From: Oscillibacter sp.
GTDB taxonomy: Bacteria > Bacillota > Clostridia > Oscillospirales > Oscillospiraceae
DNA: 64,000 nt
Direction: 5' to 3'
Assembly: GCA_003539495.1 (NCBI GenBank)
Contig: DPPB01000031.1
Coordinates: 145,385 to 209,384 of the forward strand
A program made the position numbers and the translations under genes. Under the pieces are notes generated by a model that searched no databases, was not told where the DNA came from, and worked only from the letters and a program-made list of their open reading frames with translations. Position 1 is the first letter of the stretch; each line of letters opens with the position of its first letter. Positions 26,224-34,979 of this stretch are shown here, in pieces.

Positions 26224-28053
26224 ATGAAAGAGGTCAAATCACCAAAAAAGCCTTTGATCTACTACTACGGCATCGTTCTGCTGGTCATACTGATTTTTAA
26301 TATGGTCGTTGCACCGCTGCTGGAGACTCACCAGGTGAAGGAGGTAGACTACGGCACCTTCATGAAAATGATCGAGGAGAAGAACGTTGACAGCGTGGAG
26401 GTGGACGACTCGGAGATCGTGTTCACGGACAAGAGTGAGCAGCAGATCTACAAGACCGGGAAGATGGACGACCCCACGCTGACGCAGCGGCTCTATGATG
26501 CCGGGGCCACCTTTACCCGGAATATCACCGGCGAGACGTCGCCGCTGCTGAGCTTTTTCCTCAGCGTGATCCTGCCCATTGCTATTTTTGCGGCGCTGGG
26601 GCAGTACATGGCGAAGAAGATGATGTCCCAGGCCGGCGGGCCCAACGCTATGTCCTTCGGCATGGGCAAGAGCAATGCCAAGGTCTATGTGCCCTCCTCC
26701 GACGGCATCCGCTTTGCCGACGTGGCCGGCGAGGACGAGGCTAAGGAGAACTTGGCGGAGATCGTGGACTATCTGCACAATCCCGCAAAGTATTCCGACG
26801 TGGGCGCCTCCATGCCCAAGGGCGTGCTGCTGGTGGGCCCTCCGGGCACCGGCAAGACCATGCTGGCCAAGGCGGTGGCCGGCGAGGCCGGGGTGCCGTT
26901 TTTCTCCATGTCCGGGTCTGAATTTGTAGAGATGTTTGTGGGCATGGGTGCCTCCAAGGTCCGGGACCTGTTCAAGCAGGCCAAGGAGAAGGCGCCGTGC
27001 ATCGTGTTTATCGACGAAATTGACGCCATCGGCAAAAAGCGTGATGGGCAGATCGGCGGCAACGATGAGCGGGAGCAGACTCTAAACCAGCTGCTCACCG
27101 AGATGGACGGATTTGATGGCAACAACGGCGTGATTATTCTGGCAGCCACCAACCGCCCGGAGTCCCTGGATCCGGCCCTGACCCGCCCGGGCCGTTTCGA
27201 CCGGCGGGTGCCGGTGGAGCTGCCGGATCTGGCCGGCCGTGAGGCGATCCTGAAGGTCCATGCCAAGAAGATCAAGGCGGCGGAGGACGTGGATTTCCAC
27301 ACCATTGCCCGGATGGCGGCGGGCACCTCCGGCGCGGAGCTGGCCAACATCATCAACGAAGCGGCACTGCGGGCCGTGCGCGACGGGCGCACGGTGGTAA
27401 AGGAGGCGGACCTGGAGGAAAGCATCGAGGTGGTCATCGCCGGGTATCAAAAGAAAAATGCCATCATGACCGATGCGGAAAAGAAGGTGGTAGCCTACCA
27501 CGAGATCGGCCACGCCCTGGTGGCGGCGCTGCAGACGGAATCCGCCCCGGTGCAGAAGATCACTATTATTCCCCGCACCTCCGGCGCCCTGGGCTACACC
27601 ATGCAGGTGGAGCAGACTGACAAGGTCCTGATGACCAAGGAGGAGCTGGAAAATAAGATTGCCACCCTTACCGGCGGGCGGGCGGCGGAGGAACTGGTGT
27701 TCGGTCAGATCACCACCGGCGCCTCCAACGACATTGAGCAGGCCACCAAGCTGGCCCGGGCTATGGTCACCCGATACGGCATGACGGATGAATTTGACAT
27801 GGTAGCTATGGAGACGGTGACCAACCAGTATCTGGGTGGAGATACCTCCCTGGCTTGCTCGGCGGACACCCAGAAGGAGATCGACAAAAAAGTGGTGGAG
27901 ACCGTGAAGGCTCAACACGAAAAGGCGCGCCGCCTGCTGGCAGAGCATCGGAGCAAGCTGGATGAGCTGGCCAAATACCTGTATGAAAAGGAAACCATCA
28001 CCGGAAGTGAATTCATGAAGATCCTGCAGGATAAGGAGGGGGCTGCGAAATGA
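26224..28053 (+). CDS. ftsH: ATP-dependent zinc metalloprotease FtsH
   Basis: Membrane-anchored AAA+ protease that degrades misfolded membrane proteins and regulators, including tmRNA-tagged membrane substrates in some bacteria. Two transmembrane helices (about 11-30 and 108-128) flank an outer domain. The AAA module carries GPPGTGKT, the Walker B CIVFIDEIDAIG and the second region of homology (NRPESLDPALTRPGRFDR). The zinc site is HEIGH. The 609-residue length is typical. AAGGAGG precedes the ATG. The last 4 bases overlap the following membrane-protein gene. Confidence 0.97.
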   Translation: MKEVKSPKKPLIYYYGIVLLVILIFNMVVAPLLETHQVKEVDYGTFMKMIEEKNVDSVEVDDSEIVFTDKSEQQIYKTGKMDDPTLTQRLYDAGATFTRNITGETSPLLSFFLSVILPIAIFAALGQYMAKKMMSQAGGPNAMSFGMGKSNAKVYVPSSDGIRFADVAGEDEAKENLAEIVDYLHNPAKYSDVGASMPKGVLLVGPPGTGKTMLAKAVAGEAGVPFFSMSGSEFVEMFVGMGASKVRDLFKQAKEKAPCIVFIDEIDAIGKKRDGQIGGNDEREQTLNQLLTEMDGFDGNNGVIILAATNRPESLDPALTRPGRFDRRVPVELPDLAGREAILKVHAKKIKAAEDVDFHTIARMAAGTSGAELANIINEAALRAVRDGRTVVKEADLEESIEVVIAGYQKKNAIMTDAEKKVVAYHEIGHALVAALQTESAPVQKITIIPRTSGALGYTMQVEQTDKVLMTKEELENKIATLTGGRAAEELVFGQITTGASNDIEQATKLARAMVTRYGMTDEFDMVAMETVTNQYLGGDTSLACSADTQKEIDKKVVETVKAQHEKARRLLAEHRSKLDELAKYLYEKETITGSEFMKILQDKEGAAK

Positions 28054-28601
28054 AAAGGGAAGGCGGCTTCGGCTGGAGCGAGCTGATCGCAGGCATCCTG
28101 CTGATCCTGTTGGGCGTGTTCACCTTTGCAAGGCCCGAGAGCATGCTCTCAGGCTTGGTGGTAGTCTATGGCATCATCGCCATTGCCCTGGGCATTGAGG
28201 ACATTGTGGTGTATGTGCGTCTGTCCCGGTTCACCGGGTTTGGGCCCATGCTGTCGCTGATTGCGGGGATTCTGAGCGTTATGTGCGGCATTATGCTGCT
28301 GGCTAATCCCAACGTGGGCAAGTGGGCGCTGACCATCCTGATGCCTATCTGGTTCATTGCCCACTGCATTTCCGGCCTAACCCGGGTGAATCTGGTCCGA
28401 CTGATCGGCAACTCGTTTTACTATTATTTCTCCCTGTTCCTCAACATTCTGGGCCTGATTTTGGGCTTTATGATGCTCTTTAGCCCCATGCTCTCGTTCT
28501 TGACCATCCGTGTCATCAGCTATTTGGTGGCAGTATATCTGGTACTTTTCGGCATAGAGAGCGTCATTGCAGCCTTTGCCCGGAAAAAATCGGATTGGTA
28601 A
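28050..28601 (+). CDS. DUF308 (HdeD-like) membrane protein (183 aa)
   Basis: Six hydrophobic segments with the DUF308/HdeD pattern (ELIAGILLILLGVFTFARPESM repeated in degenerate form as LSLIAGILSVMCGIMLLANP). Its start overlaps the ftsH stop by 4 bases, so the products are translationally coupled. Members are linked to acid or envelope stress, and coupling to FtsH fits a role in membrane quality control. The exact function is unknown. Confidence 0.88.
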   Translation: MKREGGFGWSELIAGILLILLGVFTFARPESMLSGLVVVYGIIAIALGIEDIVVYVRLSRFTGFGPMLSLIAGILSVMCGIMLLANPNVGKWALTILMPIWFIAHCISGLTRVNLVRLIGNSFYYYFSLFLNILGLILGFMMLFSPMLSFLTIRVISYLVAVYLVLFGIESVIAAFARKKSDW

Positions 28602-28661
28602 ATGAGCGGGCTTTCCCGGCCGATATAGCTAAGAAGCATGGGTTGCAAGGCGATTTGTGAA

Positions 28662-28697
28662 TAAAAATCGAGGCAGAGATTCTGCCTCGATTTTTTG
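28662..28697. terminator. Terminator after ftsH operon
   Basis: An A-run, a stem of about 14 bp (AAATCGAGGCAGA with its complement) and a T-run at 28691-28696. It can act in both directions. Confidence 0.88.
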
Positions 28698-28777
28698 CAG
28701 GGAGGAGCGGCATGGGGAGGGAGATTTCATGCGCTGGAAATCCTCCTGCGCAGACGCGGGACGCGCCTTACTATGTG

Positions 28778-29827
28778 TCAGTTGAGTTTTATCCAGGCGT
28801 CGAGACCATCCGGATTGTCCGGGTCGACGCCTATCTCGGCAGCCTTGTAGACGGAAAGGAGCTGCGCAATGGGCATCATAGCAAGGGCGGCAGCCACAGG
28901 GTGCAGCTCTTGCTTCACACTGAATTGGGCAGATACGCCATCCAACGCAGGCAGCGTTTCTGCACTGAAGGCAACGATGAGAGCGCCTTTTTTGGCAACA
29001 TCGGCAATAAGCCCACGCTGATACTCAAAATTGTCATTATTCAGGCAGGCCAGGACAAGGGTTTCAGAATCTATCAGCACGATAGGGCCGTGCCGTAGGT
29101 CCAGTATATGCTTGCACATGGAGGGTCTGTATGCGATCTCGTTGAAGGCAAGGGCGCCTTCCTCAGCCAGACCGTTTGCCTCACCGTCGCAAAGCACGGT
29201 GACATTATTCCAAGGCTTTGCCGCCAGCTCCTTCACGGCGGGCTCTACACCGGACAGATATGCGTCTCCGTTTTCGGCAAGCCAATGAATATCGGCCACC
29301 TTTTGCTCGTCCCCGGTAACATATCCAATGATAAGCTCCAGCGCGGCATACAGGTTTACAACGGAGCTGGTTTGGCAAACACTGGCATCAAAGGCCCAGG
29401 GAAGCTCCAGGAGCATATCCGTGTAATTCTTCACCTGGGAATCGCACACACAGGTGACGGACAGGACCTTGTTGGCCGGGAAATCCTTCCGGATTTTTTG
29501 GAGCGAATAAATAAGCTCGCTGGTTTCACCGGAGCGGGAAAGGGTGATGACAAGGGCCCCGGTCATCACGTGGGTGTACCACTGTGGATGAACCAAAAAA
29601 TCACCTGCGGGGATGCTTACTGCAGGAATATCCTGGGAGAGATTTAAGCTGCTGGCCAGCGCTGTGCTCAGTTGAAAGCTCGACCCGCACCCGAGCACCA
29701 CAATGTGTGCCGGTGCAGCCGCTTTCCAAAAGTCGCACAGCGCCTCTCTGCGCTCAGCGATGAGGGCAGATGTGGCTCTAAGCGCTTCATACTGGTGTTT
29801 GATCTCAGCATATGTTTTACCTTTCAT
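28778..29827 (-). CDS. SIS-domain sugar-phosphate isomerase/deaminase (AgaS/FrlB-like, 349 aa)
   Basis: Two SIS domains. The first has IVVLGCGSSFQLS and the phosphosugar loop LSRSGETSEL; the second carries RPSMCKHILDLRHGPIVLID. The layout is that of AgaS, FrlB and the isomerase half of GlmS, without a glutaminase domain. The substrate is probably an amino-sugar or ketosamine phosphate. The start at 29827 is chosen for GGAGG 5 bases upstream; another ATG lies one codon earlier. Its promoter carries the operator-like dodecamer seen at the sugar operon, so the two loci probably form one pathway (inference). Confidence 0.85.
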   Translation of the reverse strand: MKGKTYAEIKHQYEALRATSALIAERREALCDFWKAAAPAHIVVLGCGSSFQLSTALASSLNLSQDIPAVSIPAGDFLVHPQWYTHVMTGALVITLSRSGETSELIYSLQKIRKDFPANKVLSVTCVCDSQVKNYTDMLLELPWAFDASVCQTSSVVNLYAALELIIGYVTGDEQKVADIHWLAENGDAYLSGVEPAVKELAAKPWNNVTVLCDGEANGLAEEGALAFNEIAYRPSMCKHILDLRHGPIVLIDSETLVLACLNNDNFEYQRGLIADVAKKGALIVAFSAETLPALDGVSAQFSVKQELHPVAAALAMMPIAQLLSVYKAAEIGVDPDNPDGLDAWIKLN

Positions 29828-29849
29828 CATAGCCTCCAATAATGTAATA

Positions 29850-29898
29850 ATGTTCGGACATCTGAGGAAAGGATACAACATGTCCTTCAACTTGTCAA
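29850..29898 (-). promoter_or_regulatory. SIS gene promoter with GntR-type operator
   Basis: On the minus strand: TTGACA (29893-29898), 17 bases, TATCCT (29870-29875). ATGTCCGAACAT (29850-29861) lies over the start region and matches the sugar-operon operator at 11 of 12 positions. Confidence 0.82.
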
Positions 29899-30165
29899 TA
29901 GCTTTGCGAAAAAAATGCCATTGGCATAGAAGAACAGTATTATTGGATCGGGTAAAAGAGACTTGCAGATTATGGTCTCATAAGGTAAGGCTAAATCCCC
30001 CTATTTCTCGCTGAAGGCCCGAGTAATCCGCCTATTCCCCCGAGATTTTCATCGCAGCTTGACCGCATGGTATGCATGCCCGGCTGTCGCCCGCAGAGCT
30101 CCCTGTTCCATATGCAATACGCTTGACAAACCTGCAGACACCCTTCCCTTTTGGCCGGAAAAGGT
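29899..30165. other. Non-coding spacer upstream of the aro operon
   Basis: No frame with a start signal and no strong hairpin. A second TTGACA at 30124 has no matching -10. The divergent promoters at 29870-29898 and 30166-30194 bound the stretch. Confidence 0.5.
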
Positions 30166-30297
30166 TGACACACTCTCCGAACCGTGATAAAATCATTTAT
30201 ACTAAATCAAGAATATACAGCCATGGCCTGTAACGACTTTTTTGGCCGGCCACCGCTGTCCGACCTTGCCGCGCAGGTGTTACCTGTGCGTTTTTTT
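30166..30297 (+). promoter_or_regulatory. aro operon promoter and leader attenuator
   Basis: Promoter TTGACA (30166-30171), 17 bases, TAAAAT (30189-30194). The leader then contains a complete terminator, an 8-bp perfect stem (30271-30278 with 30282-30289) and seven T (30291-30297), ending 25 bases before aroF. Transcription must pass it, so attenuation is likely. A possible leader frame begins at ATG 30224 with paired Phe codons (DFFGRP, VRFFIAN), but it has no clear ribosome site. What relieves the terminator is not visible. Confidence 0.75.
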
Positions 30298-30322
30298 ATT
30301 GCAAACCCGGAGGAGGAAAACC

Positions 30323-31327
30323 ATGATCCTTGTGCTGAATAAAGACATCTCACCCCAGCAGGATGCCCGGCTCACCGCCTACCTGGAGGGCCTGGGCCTG
30401 ACCGCCACCAGGCAGCTCTGTCAGGGCAAGACCATCCTGCTGCTCTCAGGGCAAACGGACCGGGCGGACACCGGCATTCTTTCCTCTCTCCCTATGGTGG
30501 AGAGCGTCCTGCCCCTGGCGGATCCACTCCCCCTGGCCTCCCGCCGCTCGCACCCGGCAGACACCGTGGTGCAGGTGGGAGATGTATTCATCGGCGGCGG
30601 CCATTTCTGTCTCATGGCCGGCCCCTGTACCGTGGAGTCAGAGGAGCAGCTCCTTTCCATCGCCCGCAGCGTCCAGGCTGCCGGGGCGCAGCTTCTCCGG
30701 GGCGGCGCCTATAAGCCCCGTACCTCCCCCTACAGCTTCTCCGGCCTGCGGGAAGAGGGGCTGGCGCTTCTGCGCACCGCCCGCCGGGAAACGGGCCTGC
30801 CCGTTGTCTCCGAGATTATGAGCGCCACTGACCTGCCTCTGTTTGAGGACGTGGATATCCTCCAGGTAGGCGCCCGGAATATGCAGAATTACGATCTTCT
30901 GCGTGCCCTAGGCCGCTGCTGCAAGCCGGTGCTGCTCAAGCGCGGCCCTGCCGCCACGGTGCAGGAGCTGCTTCTCAGTGCCGAGTACATTCTCTCCGGC
31001 GGCAACGAAAACGTCATTCTCTGCGAGCGGGGCATCCGCACCTTCAGCGGCGGCACCCGCAGCACCTTGGATCTCTCCGCCGTTCCCCTGCTCCACGAGC
31101 TGACCCACCTGCCCGTCATCGTAGATCCCAGCCATGCCGTGGGCCGTGCCTCCCTGGTGCCGCCCATGGCCCTGGCCGCCGCCGCCTGCGGGTGTGACGG
31201 TCTGCTCATTGAGGTCCACAACGACCCCCTCCACGCCCTGTGCGACGGGGGCCAGGCCCTGCTGCCGGAGCAGTTTGCCCGTTTGAGCCGCCAGGTGTCG
31301 GCGGTGCGCAGGAGCTCGGAGCTATGA
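30323..31327 (+). CDS. aroF: 3-deoxy-7-phosphoheptulonate (DAHP) synthase, type I-beta
   Basis: First step of the shikimate pathway, from phosphoenolpyruvate and erythrose 4-phosphate. The ATG at 30323 has AGGAGG 8 bases upstream. Residues 1 to about 65 form the ferredoxin-like N-terminal regulatory domain seen in Thermotoga-type enzymes. The catalytic barrel shows AGPCTVESEEQL, LRGGAYKPRTSPYSFSG and LKRGPAATVQELL. The N-terminal domain usually mediates feedback inhibition by aromatic amino acids. The stop overlaps the aroB start by 4 bases. Confidence 0.94.
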   Translation: MILVLNKDISPQQDARLTAYLEGLGLTATRQLCQGKTILLLSGQTDRADTGILSSLPMVESVLPLADPLPLASRRSHPADTVVQVGDVFIGGGHFCLMAGPCTVESEEQLLSIARSVQAAGAQLLRGGAYKPRTSPYSFSGLREEGLALLRTARRETGLPVVSEIMSATDLPLFEDVDILQVGARNMQNYDLLRALGRCCKPVLLKRGPAATVQELLLSAEYILSGGNENVILCERGIRTFSGGTRSTLDLSAVPLLHELTHLPVIVDPSHAVGRASLVPPMALAAAACGCDGLLIEVHNDPLHALCDGGQALLPEQFARLSRQVSAVRRSSEL

Positions 31328-32385
31328 GGGCCGTTTCCATCAGCGCCTCCCGCCCCTATGAGGTTCGTATCGGCAGCGGCCTGCTGTCCGACCTGGGCGC
31401 GCAGCTGCGGGGCCTTTTCGCCGCCCCCCGGTCCGTGATGGTGGTGTCGGATGACACGGTGTCCGCCCTCTATGGCCCGGCGGCGGAGCGCTCCCTCCGG
31501 GACGCGGGCTTCTGCCCGGAGCGCTTTGTCTTTCCCCACGGGGAGCGCTCCAAAACTCTTTCGACCTATGCCGCCCTGCAGCAGGCCCTCCTGACCGCAG
31601 GCTTCACCCGCAGCGACCTGATCGTTGCCCTGGGCGGCGGCGTAGCAGGAGACCTGGCGGGCTTTGCCGCCGCCACCTATCAGCGCGGCATCCCCTATGT
31701 GCAGGTGCCCACCACCCTGCTCTCGGCGGTGGACTCCTCCGTGGGCGGCAAGACCGCTGTGAACCTCCCCGGGGGCAAGAATCAGGTGGGTGCGTTTCAT
31801 CAGCCCGCCCTGGTGCTGTGCGATCCGGACCTGCTGCACTCGCTCCCTCCGCAGGAATACCAAAACGGCTGTGGGGAGCTTGTCAAATACGCCATGCTCT
31901 CCGGCGACCCCCTCTACTCCGCCCTGCTCTCGGAGCCGGTCTCCCGGCTGCCGGAGCAGGTGATCTCCGCCTGCGTAGAGATTAAAAGAGACTTTGTCCA
32001 ATCCGACGAATGGGACACCGGCTGCCGTCGGCTCCTGAACTTCGGCCACACGGTGGGCCACGCCATCGAGAGCTGCTCTCACTATGCCGTTTCCCACGGC
32101 CAAGCAGTGGCCATAGGCATGGCCGTCATCACCCGGGCCGCCTGCCACCGGGGTCTTTGCACTCCGGAGGCCCTTTCCGACCTGGAGCGTCTTTTGGCCT
32201 CCTATGACCTCCCTACCCACACGGACTTTTCCGCCCAGGCCATCGCCCGGGCCGCCCTGTCCGACAAGAAGCGCCGGGGAGACCGCTTGCCTCTCATCCT
32301 GCCGGAGGCTGTAGGCCGCTGCCGGGTGGAGGCGATCCCGGCCCAGGACTTTGTTTCCTGGCTTCGGGACGGAGGTCTATCATGA
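31324..32385 (+). CDS. aroB: 3-dehydroquinate synthase
   Basis: Second shikimate step. NAD-binding motif LGGGVAGDLAGFAAATYQRG, then VPTTLLSAVDSSVGGKTAVNL and the zinc-ligand regions LNFGHTVGHAIES and VSHGQAVAIGM. 353 residues, standard length. The ATG overlaps the aroF stop (ATGA), and its own stop overlaps aroA the same way. Confidence 0.96.
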   Translation: MRAVSISASRPYEVRIGSGLLSDLGAQLRGLFAAPRSVMVVSDDTVSALYGPAAERSLRDAGFCPERFVFPHGERSKTLSTYAALQQALLTAGFTRSDLIVALGGGVAGDLAGFAAATYQRGIPYVQVPTTLLSAVDSSVGGKTAVNLPGGKNQVGAFHQPALVLCDPDLLHSLPPQEYQNGCGELVKYAMLSGDPLYSALLSEPVSRLPEQVISACVEIKRDFVQSDEWDTGCRRLLNFGHTVGHAIESCSHYAVSHGQAVAIGMAVITRAACHRGLCTPEALSDLERLLASYDLPTHTDFSAQAIARAALSDKKRRGDRLPLILPEAVGRCRVEAIPAQDFVSWLRDGGLS

Positions 32386-33671
32386 ATCAAACCATTCTCC
32401 CCGGCCCCCGCACAGGCCGGGTCACCGTTCCCGCCTCCAAGTCCTATGCCCACCGGTTTTTCATCGCCGCCGCTTTGAGCCGGGCCCCGGTCACCATTCA
32501 TTGCCGGGGCGTCTGTGGGGATATCCGCGCCACCCTGTCCTGTCTGCAGGCTCTGGGCGCCGATATCCGGGAAATCGCGCCGGAGACCTATGAGGTCGCT
32601 CCCCTCCTCGCCCCACGGCGAAAGCCTTGCATCCTGCCCTGCCGGGAGAGCGGCGCCACCCTGCGCTTTCTCCTGCCCCTGGTGGGCGCTTTGGGCATAA
32701 ATGCCGTGTTCCACCGGGAGGGCCGCCTGCCCCAACGACCCTTAGAGCCCCTTTTAGCGGAGCTGGTCCGCCACGGCATGTCCGCCACGGCAGACGGCTG
32801 TGACCTCCATTGTCAGGGGCAGCTGCGATCCGGGGACTATGTCCTCCCGGGGGATGTCTCCTCTCAGTTCGTCTCCGCCCTGCTGCTGGCCTTACCTCTG
32901 CTGCCGGGAGACAGTACCCTCACCCTCACCTCCGCGCCGGAGTCCGCCCCATATATCGCCATGACCGAGGAGGTCCTGGCTGCAGCGGGCATCTCCCTGT
33001 ACCGGACAGGCAGCCGCTATCGGATCCCCGGCGGCCAGCGCTACCGGCTCCCCTCCCATCTCACAGTGGAGGGGGATTGGTCCGCCGCTGCCTTTTTCCT
33101 CTGCGCCGGGGCCATGAGCCGGGAGGGCATTGCTGTGGATGGGCTGTCCCTGCCCACCCGGCAGGGCGACAGTGCCTTGCTGCCCCTGCTGCGGCAGATG
33201 GGGGCGGTGGTAAATCTCTCCTCCGGCTGCATCACCATCCGGAAGGGGCGACTCCGGGCCACAGATATAGACGCCCGGCCCATTCCCGATCTCATTCCCC
33301 CCCTGAGCGTTTTGGCCGCCGCAGCGGAGGGGGGGAGCCATATTCAAAATGCCCGCCGCCTGCGCTATAAGGAATCCGACCGGCTGCAGGGCATTGCCGA
33401 GCTATTAAACAGCTTGGGCGGGTGCCTCACCGTAGACGGCGACGGTCTGCTCATTCACGGCGTTTCCCATCTGCAGGGCGGCACAGTTGATCCCATGGGC
33501 GATCACCGCCTGGCCATGTCCGCCGCCCTGGCGGCCCTGTCGGCAGACGCACCCGTCACGGTTCGGGATGCCGATTGCGTAAGCAAATCCTACCCCGCCT
33601 TTTGGGCAGATTTTCAATCCTTGAAAGGAGAAGCGCCATGTCCAGCACCATCGGAGACACCCTCCGTCTGA
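32382..33671 (+). CDS. aroA: 3-phosphoshikimate 1-carboxyvinyltransferase (EPSP synthase)
   Basis: Penultimate shikimate step, the glyphosate target. Key motifs: SKSYAHRFFIAAAL (phosphoenolpyruvate/shikimate site), ESGATLRFLLPLVGALG, DVSSQFVSALLLALPLL and RLRYKESDRLQGIAELL. 429 residues. It overlaps aroB by 4 bases, and its 3' end overlaps aroC by 34 bases, so its last 11 codons are shared with the next gene in another frame. Confidence 0.96.
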   Translation: MNQTILPGPRTGRVTVPASKSYAHRFFIAAALSRAPVTIHCRGVCGDIRATLSCLQALGADIREIAPETYEVAPLLAPRRKPCILPCRESGATLRFLLPLVGALGINAVFHREGRLPQRPLEPLLAELVRHGMSATADGCDLHCQGQLRSGDYVLPGDVSSQFVSALLLALPLLPGDSTLTLTSAPESAPYIAMTEEVLAAAGISLYRTGSRYRIPGGQRYRLPSHLTVEGDWSAAAFFLCAGAMSREGIAVDGLSLPTRQGDSALLPLLRQMGAVVNLSSGCITIRKGRLRATDIDARPIPDLIPPLSVLAAAAEGGSHIQNARRLRYKESDRLQGIAELLNSLGGCLTVDGDGLLIHGVSHLQGGTVDPMGDHRLAMSAALAALSADAPVTVRDADCVSKSYPAFWADFQSLKGEAPCPAPSETPSV

Positions 33672-34717
33672 CCCTGTTCGGCCGCTCCCACGGCCCGGTC
33701 ATCGGCATGACCCTGGCTGGCATCCCCGCCGGAAAGGCCCTGTCCCCGGCGGCGCTGCAGGCGTTTTTGGACCGCCGGGCTCCGGGCCGCAGCCCTCTCT
33801 CCACGGCCCGGCGGGAGGCGGATGTTCCCCGATTTCTCTCGGGCCTGAACGGCAGCGTTACCACCGGAGAGGACATCACCGCCGTCATCGAAAATACCGA
33901 CGTCCGCTCCGCCGATTATGAGATACTTTCCGCCGTACCCCGGCCGGGACACGCGGATTACACCGCCTATGTGAAATATGGCCGCATCGAGCCCGGCGGC
34001 GGCCCGTTTTCCGGGCGGATGACGGCGGCGCTGTGCATAGCCGGGGGCATCTGTCTGCAGCTGCTGGAGCAGGCGGGTATTTCCGTTCTCTCCCGCATCC
34101 GCTCCATCGGCCCTGTGAACGACCGGGGCCAGCTGCTCTCCTCCACGGCGGATAAGCCTTTCCCTGTGGTGGATGAGGCCCAAGGCGAGGCCATGGCCCA
34201 GGCCATCCTGGAGGCAAAGGCCGCCGGCGACAGCCTGGGCGGCGTCATCGAATGTCGGATCCTGGGCGTGCCCGCCGGGTTAGGCGGCCCGCTTTTTGAC
34301 GGGCTGGAGTCCCGGCTCAGCGCCGCCATGTTCGGCATCCCCGCTGTGAAGGGCATCGCCTTCGGCAGCGGCTTTGCCTCCGCCCGGCTCCGGGGCAGCG
34401 AAAACAACGACCCTTTTGTTTTGGATGATAACGGTAAAATCGTTACAGAAACCAATCATTGCGGCGGTATTTTAGGGGGTATTTCCACCGGAATGTGCAT
34501 CGATTTCCGTGTGGCTATCAAGCCCACCCCCTCCATTGCCCTGCCCCAGCGAAGCGTGGACCTGAAAAAAATGCAGCCGGTGACCCTGCAGGTTTCCGGT
34601 CGGCACGATCCATGCATCGTGCCCCGGGCGGTGCCCTGTGTGGAGGCAGCGGCGGCGTTTGCCATATATGACGCTATGCTCTCTGACAGAAAGGAAACGG
34701 AACATGAATCTCATTGA
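33638..34717 (+). CDS. aroC: Chorismate synthase
   Basis: Final shikimate step, FMN-dependent. The start at 33638 follows AAAGGAG by 7 bases and gives the typical N-terminus (TLRLTLFGRSHGPVIGMTLAGIP). Other signatures: FSGRMTAALCIAGG, NNDPFVLDDNGKIVTETNHCGGILGGISTG and PTPSIALPQRSVDL. 359 residues. It overlaps the aroA end by 34 bases and the chorismate mutase start by 14 bases. Confidence 0.95.
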   Translation: MSSTIGDTLRLTLFGRSHGPVIGMTLAGIPAGKALSPAALQAFLDRRAPGRSPLSTARREADVPRFLSGLNGSVTTGEDITAVIENTDVRSADYEILSAVPRPGHADYTAYVKYGRIEPGGGPFSGRMTAALCIAGGICLQLLEQAGISVLSRIRSIGPVNDRGQLLSSTADKPFPVVDEAQGEAMAQAILEAKAAGDSLGGVIECRILGVPAGLGGPLFDGLESRLSAAMFGIPAVKGIAFGSGFASARLRGSENNDPFVLDDNGKIVTETNHCGGILGGISTGMCIDFRVAIKPTPSIALPQRSVDLKKMQPVTLQVSGRHDPCIVPRAVPCVEAAAAFAIYDAMLSDRKETEHESH

Positions 34718-34979
34718 TTTACGCCGGGAAATGGACAAGACCGACCGGGCACTGCTGGCTCTTTTCGCCCGGCGGATGGCCCTGTCCGGGGCCATCGCCC
34801 GAGTCAAGCAGGGGGCGCACCTGCCGATCCTCGATCCCCAGCGGGAGGAGGAAAAGCTGCACCAGGCGGCCGAATCCGTACCTCCGGAATTGGCCGAATA
34901 TGCCCGGGACCTTTACCGTCTGCTTATGGCTCAGAGCCGCACTTATCAGGAGAATATCCTCTCCGGCGAGGTAGAGTGA
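34704..34979 (+). CDS. Chorismate mutase, AroQ class (91 aa)
   Basis: Converts chorismate to prephenate, committing flux to Phe and Tyr. The small all-helical AroQ pattern is clear: LIDLRREMDKTDRALLALFARRM, then a Lys (VKQG), PILDPQREEEKL, and a C-terminal helix. The start at 34704 lies inside the end of aroC. The stop overlaps the aroE-aroK fusion by 4 bases. It has no prephenate dehydratase or dehydrogenase partner here. Confidence 0.92.
   Translation: MNLIDLRREMDKTDRALLALFARRMALSGAIARVKQGAHLPILDPQREEEKLHQAAESVPPELAEYARDLYRLLMAQSRTYQENILSGEVE

Noticed and set aside
30889..32220. A 443-residue minus frame opposite aroF-aroB
   Set aside because: Antisense open frame in GC-rich DNA without start signals.
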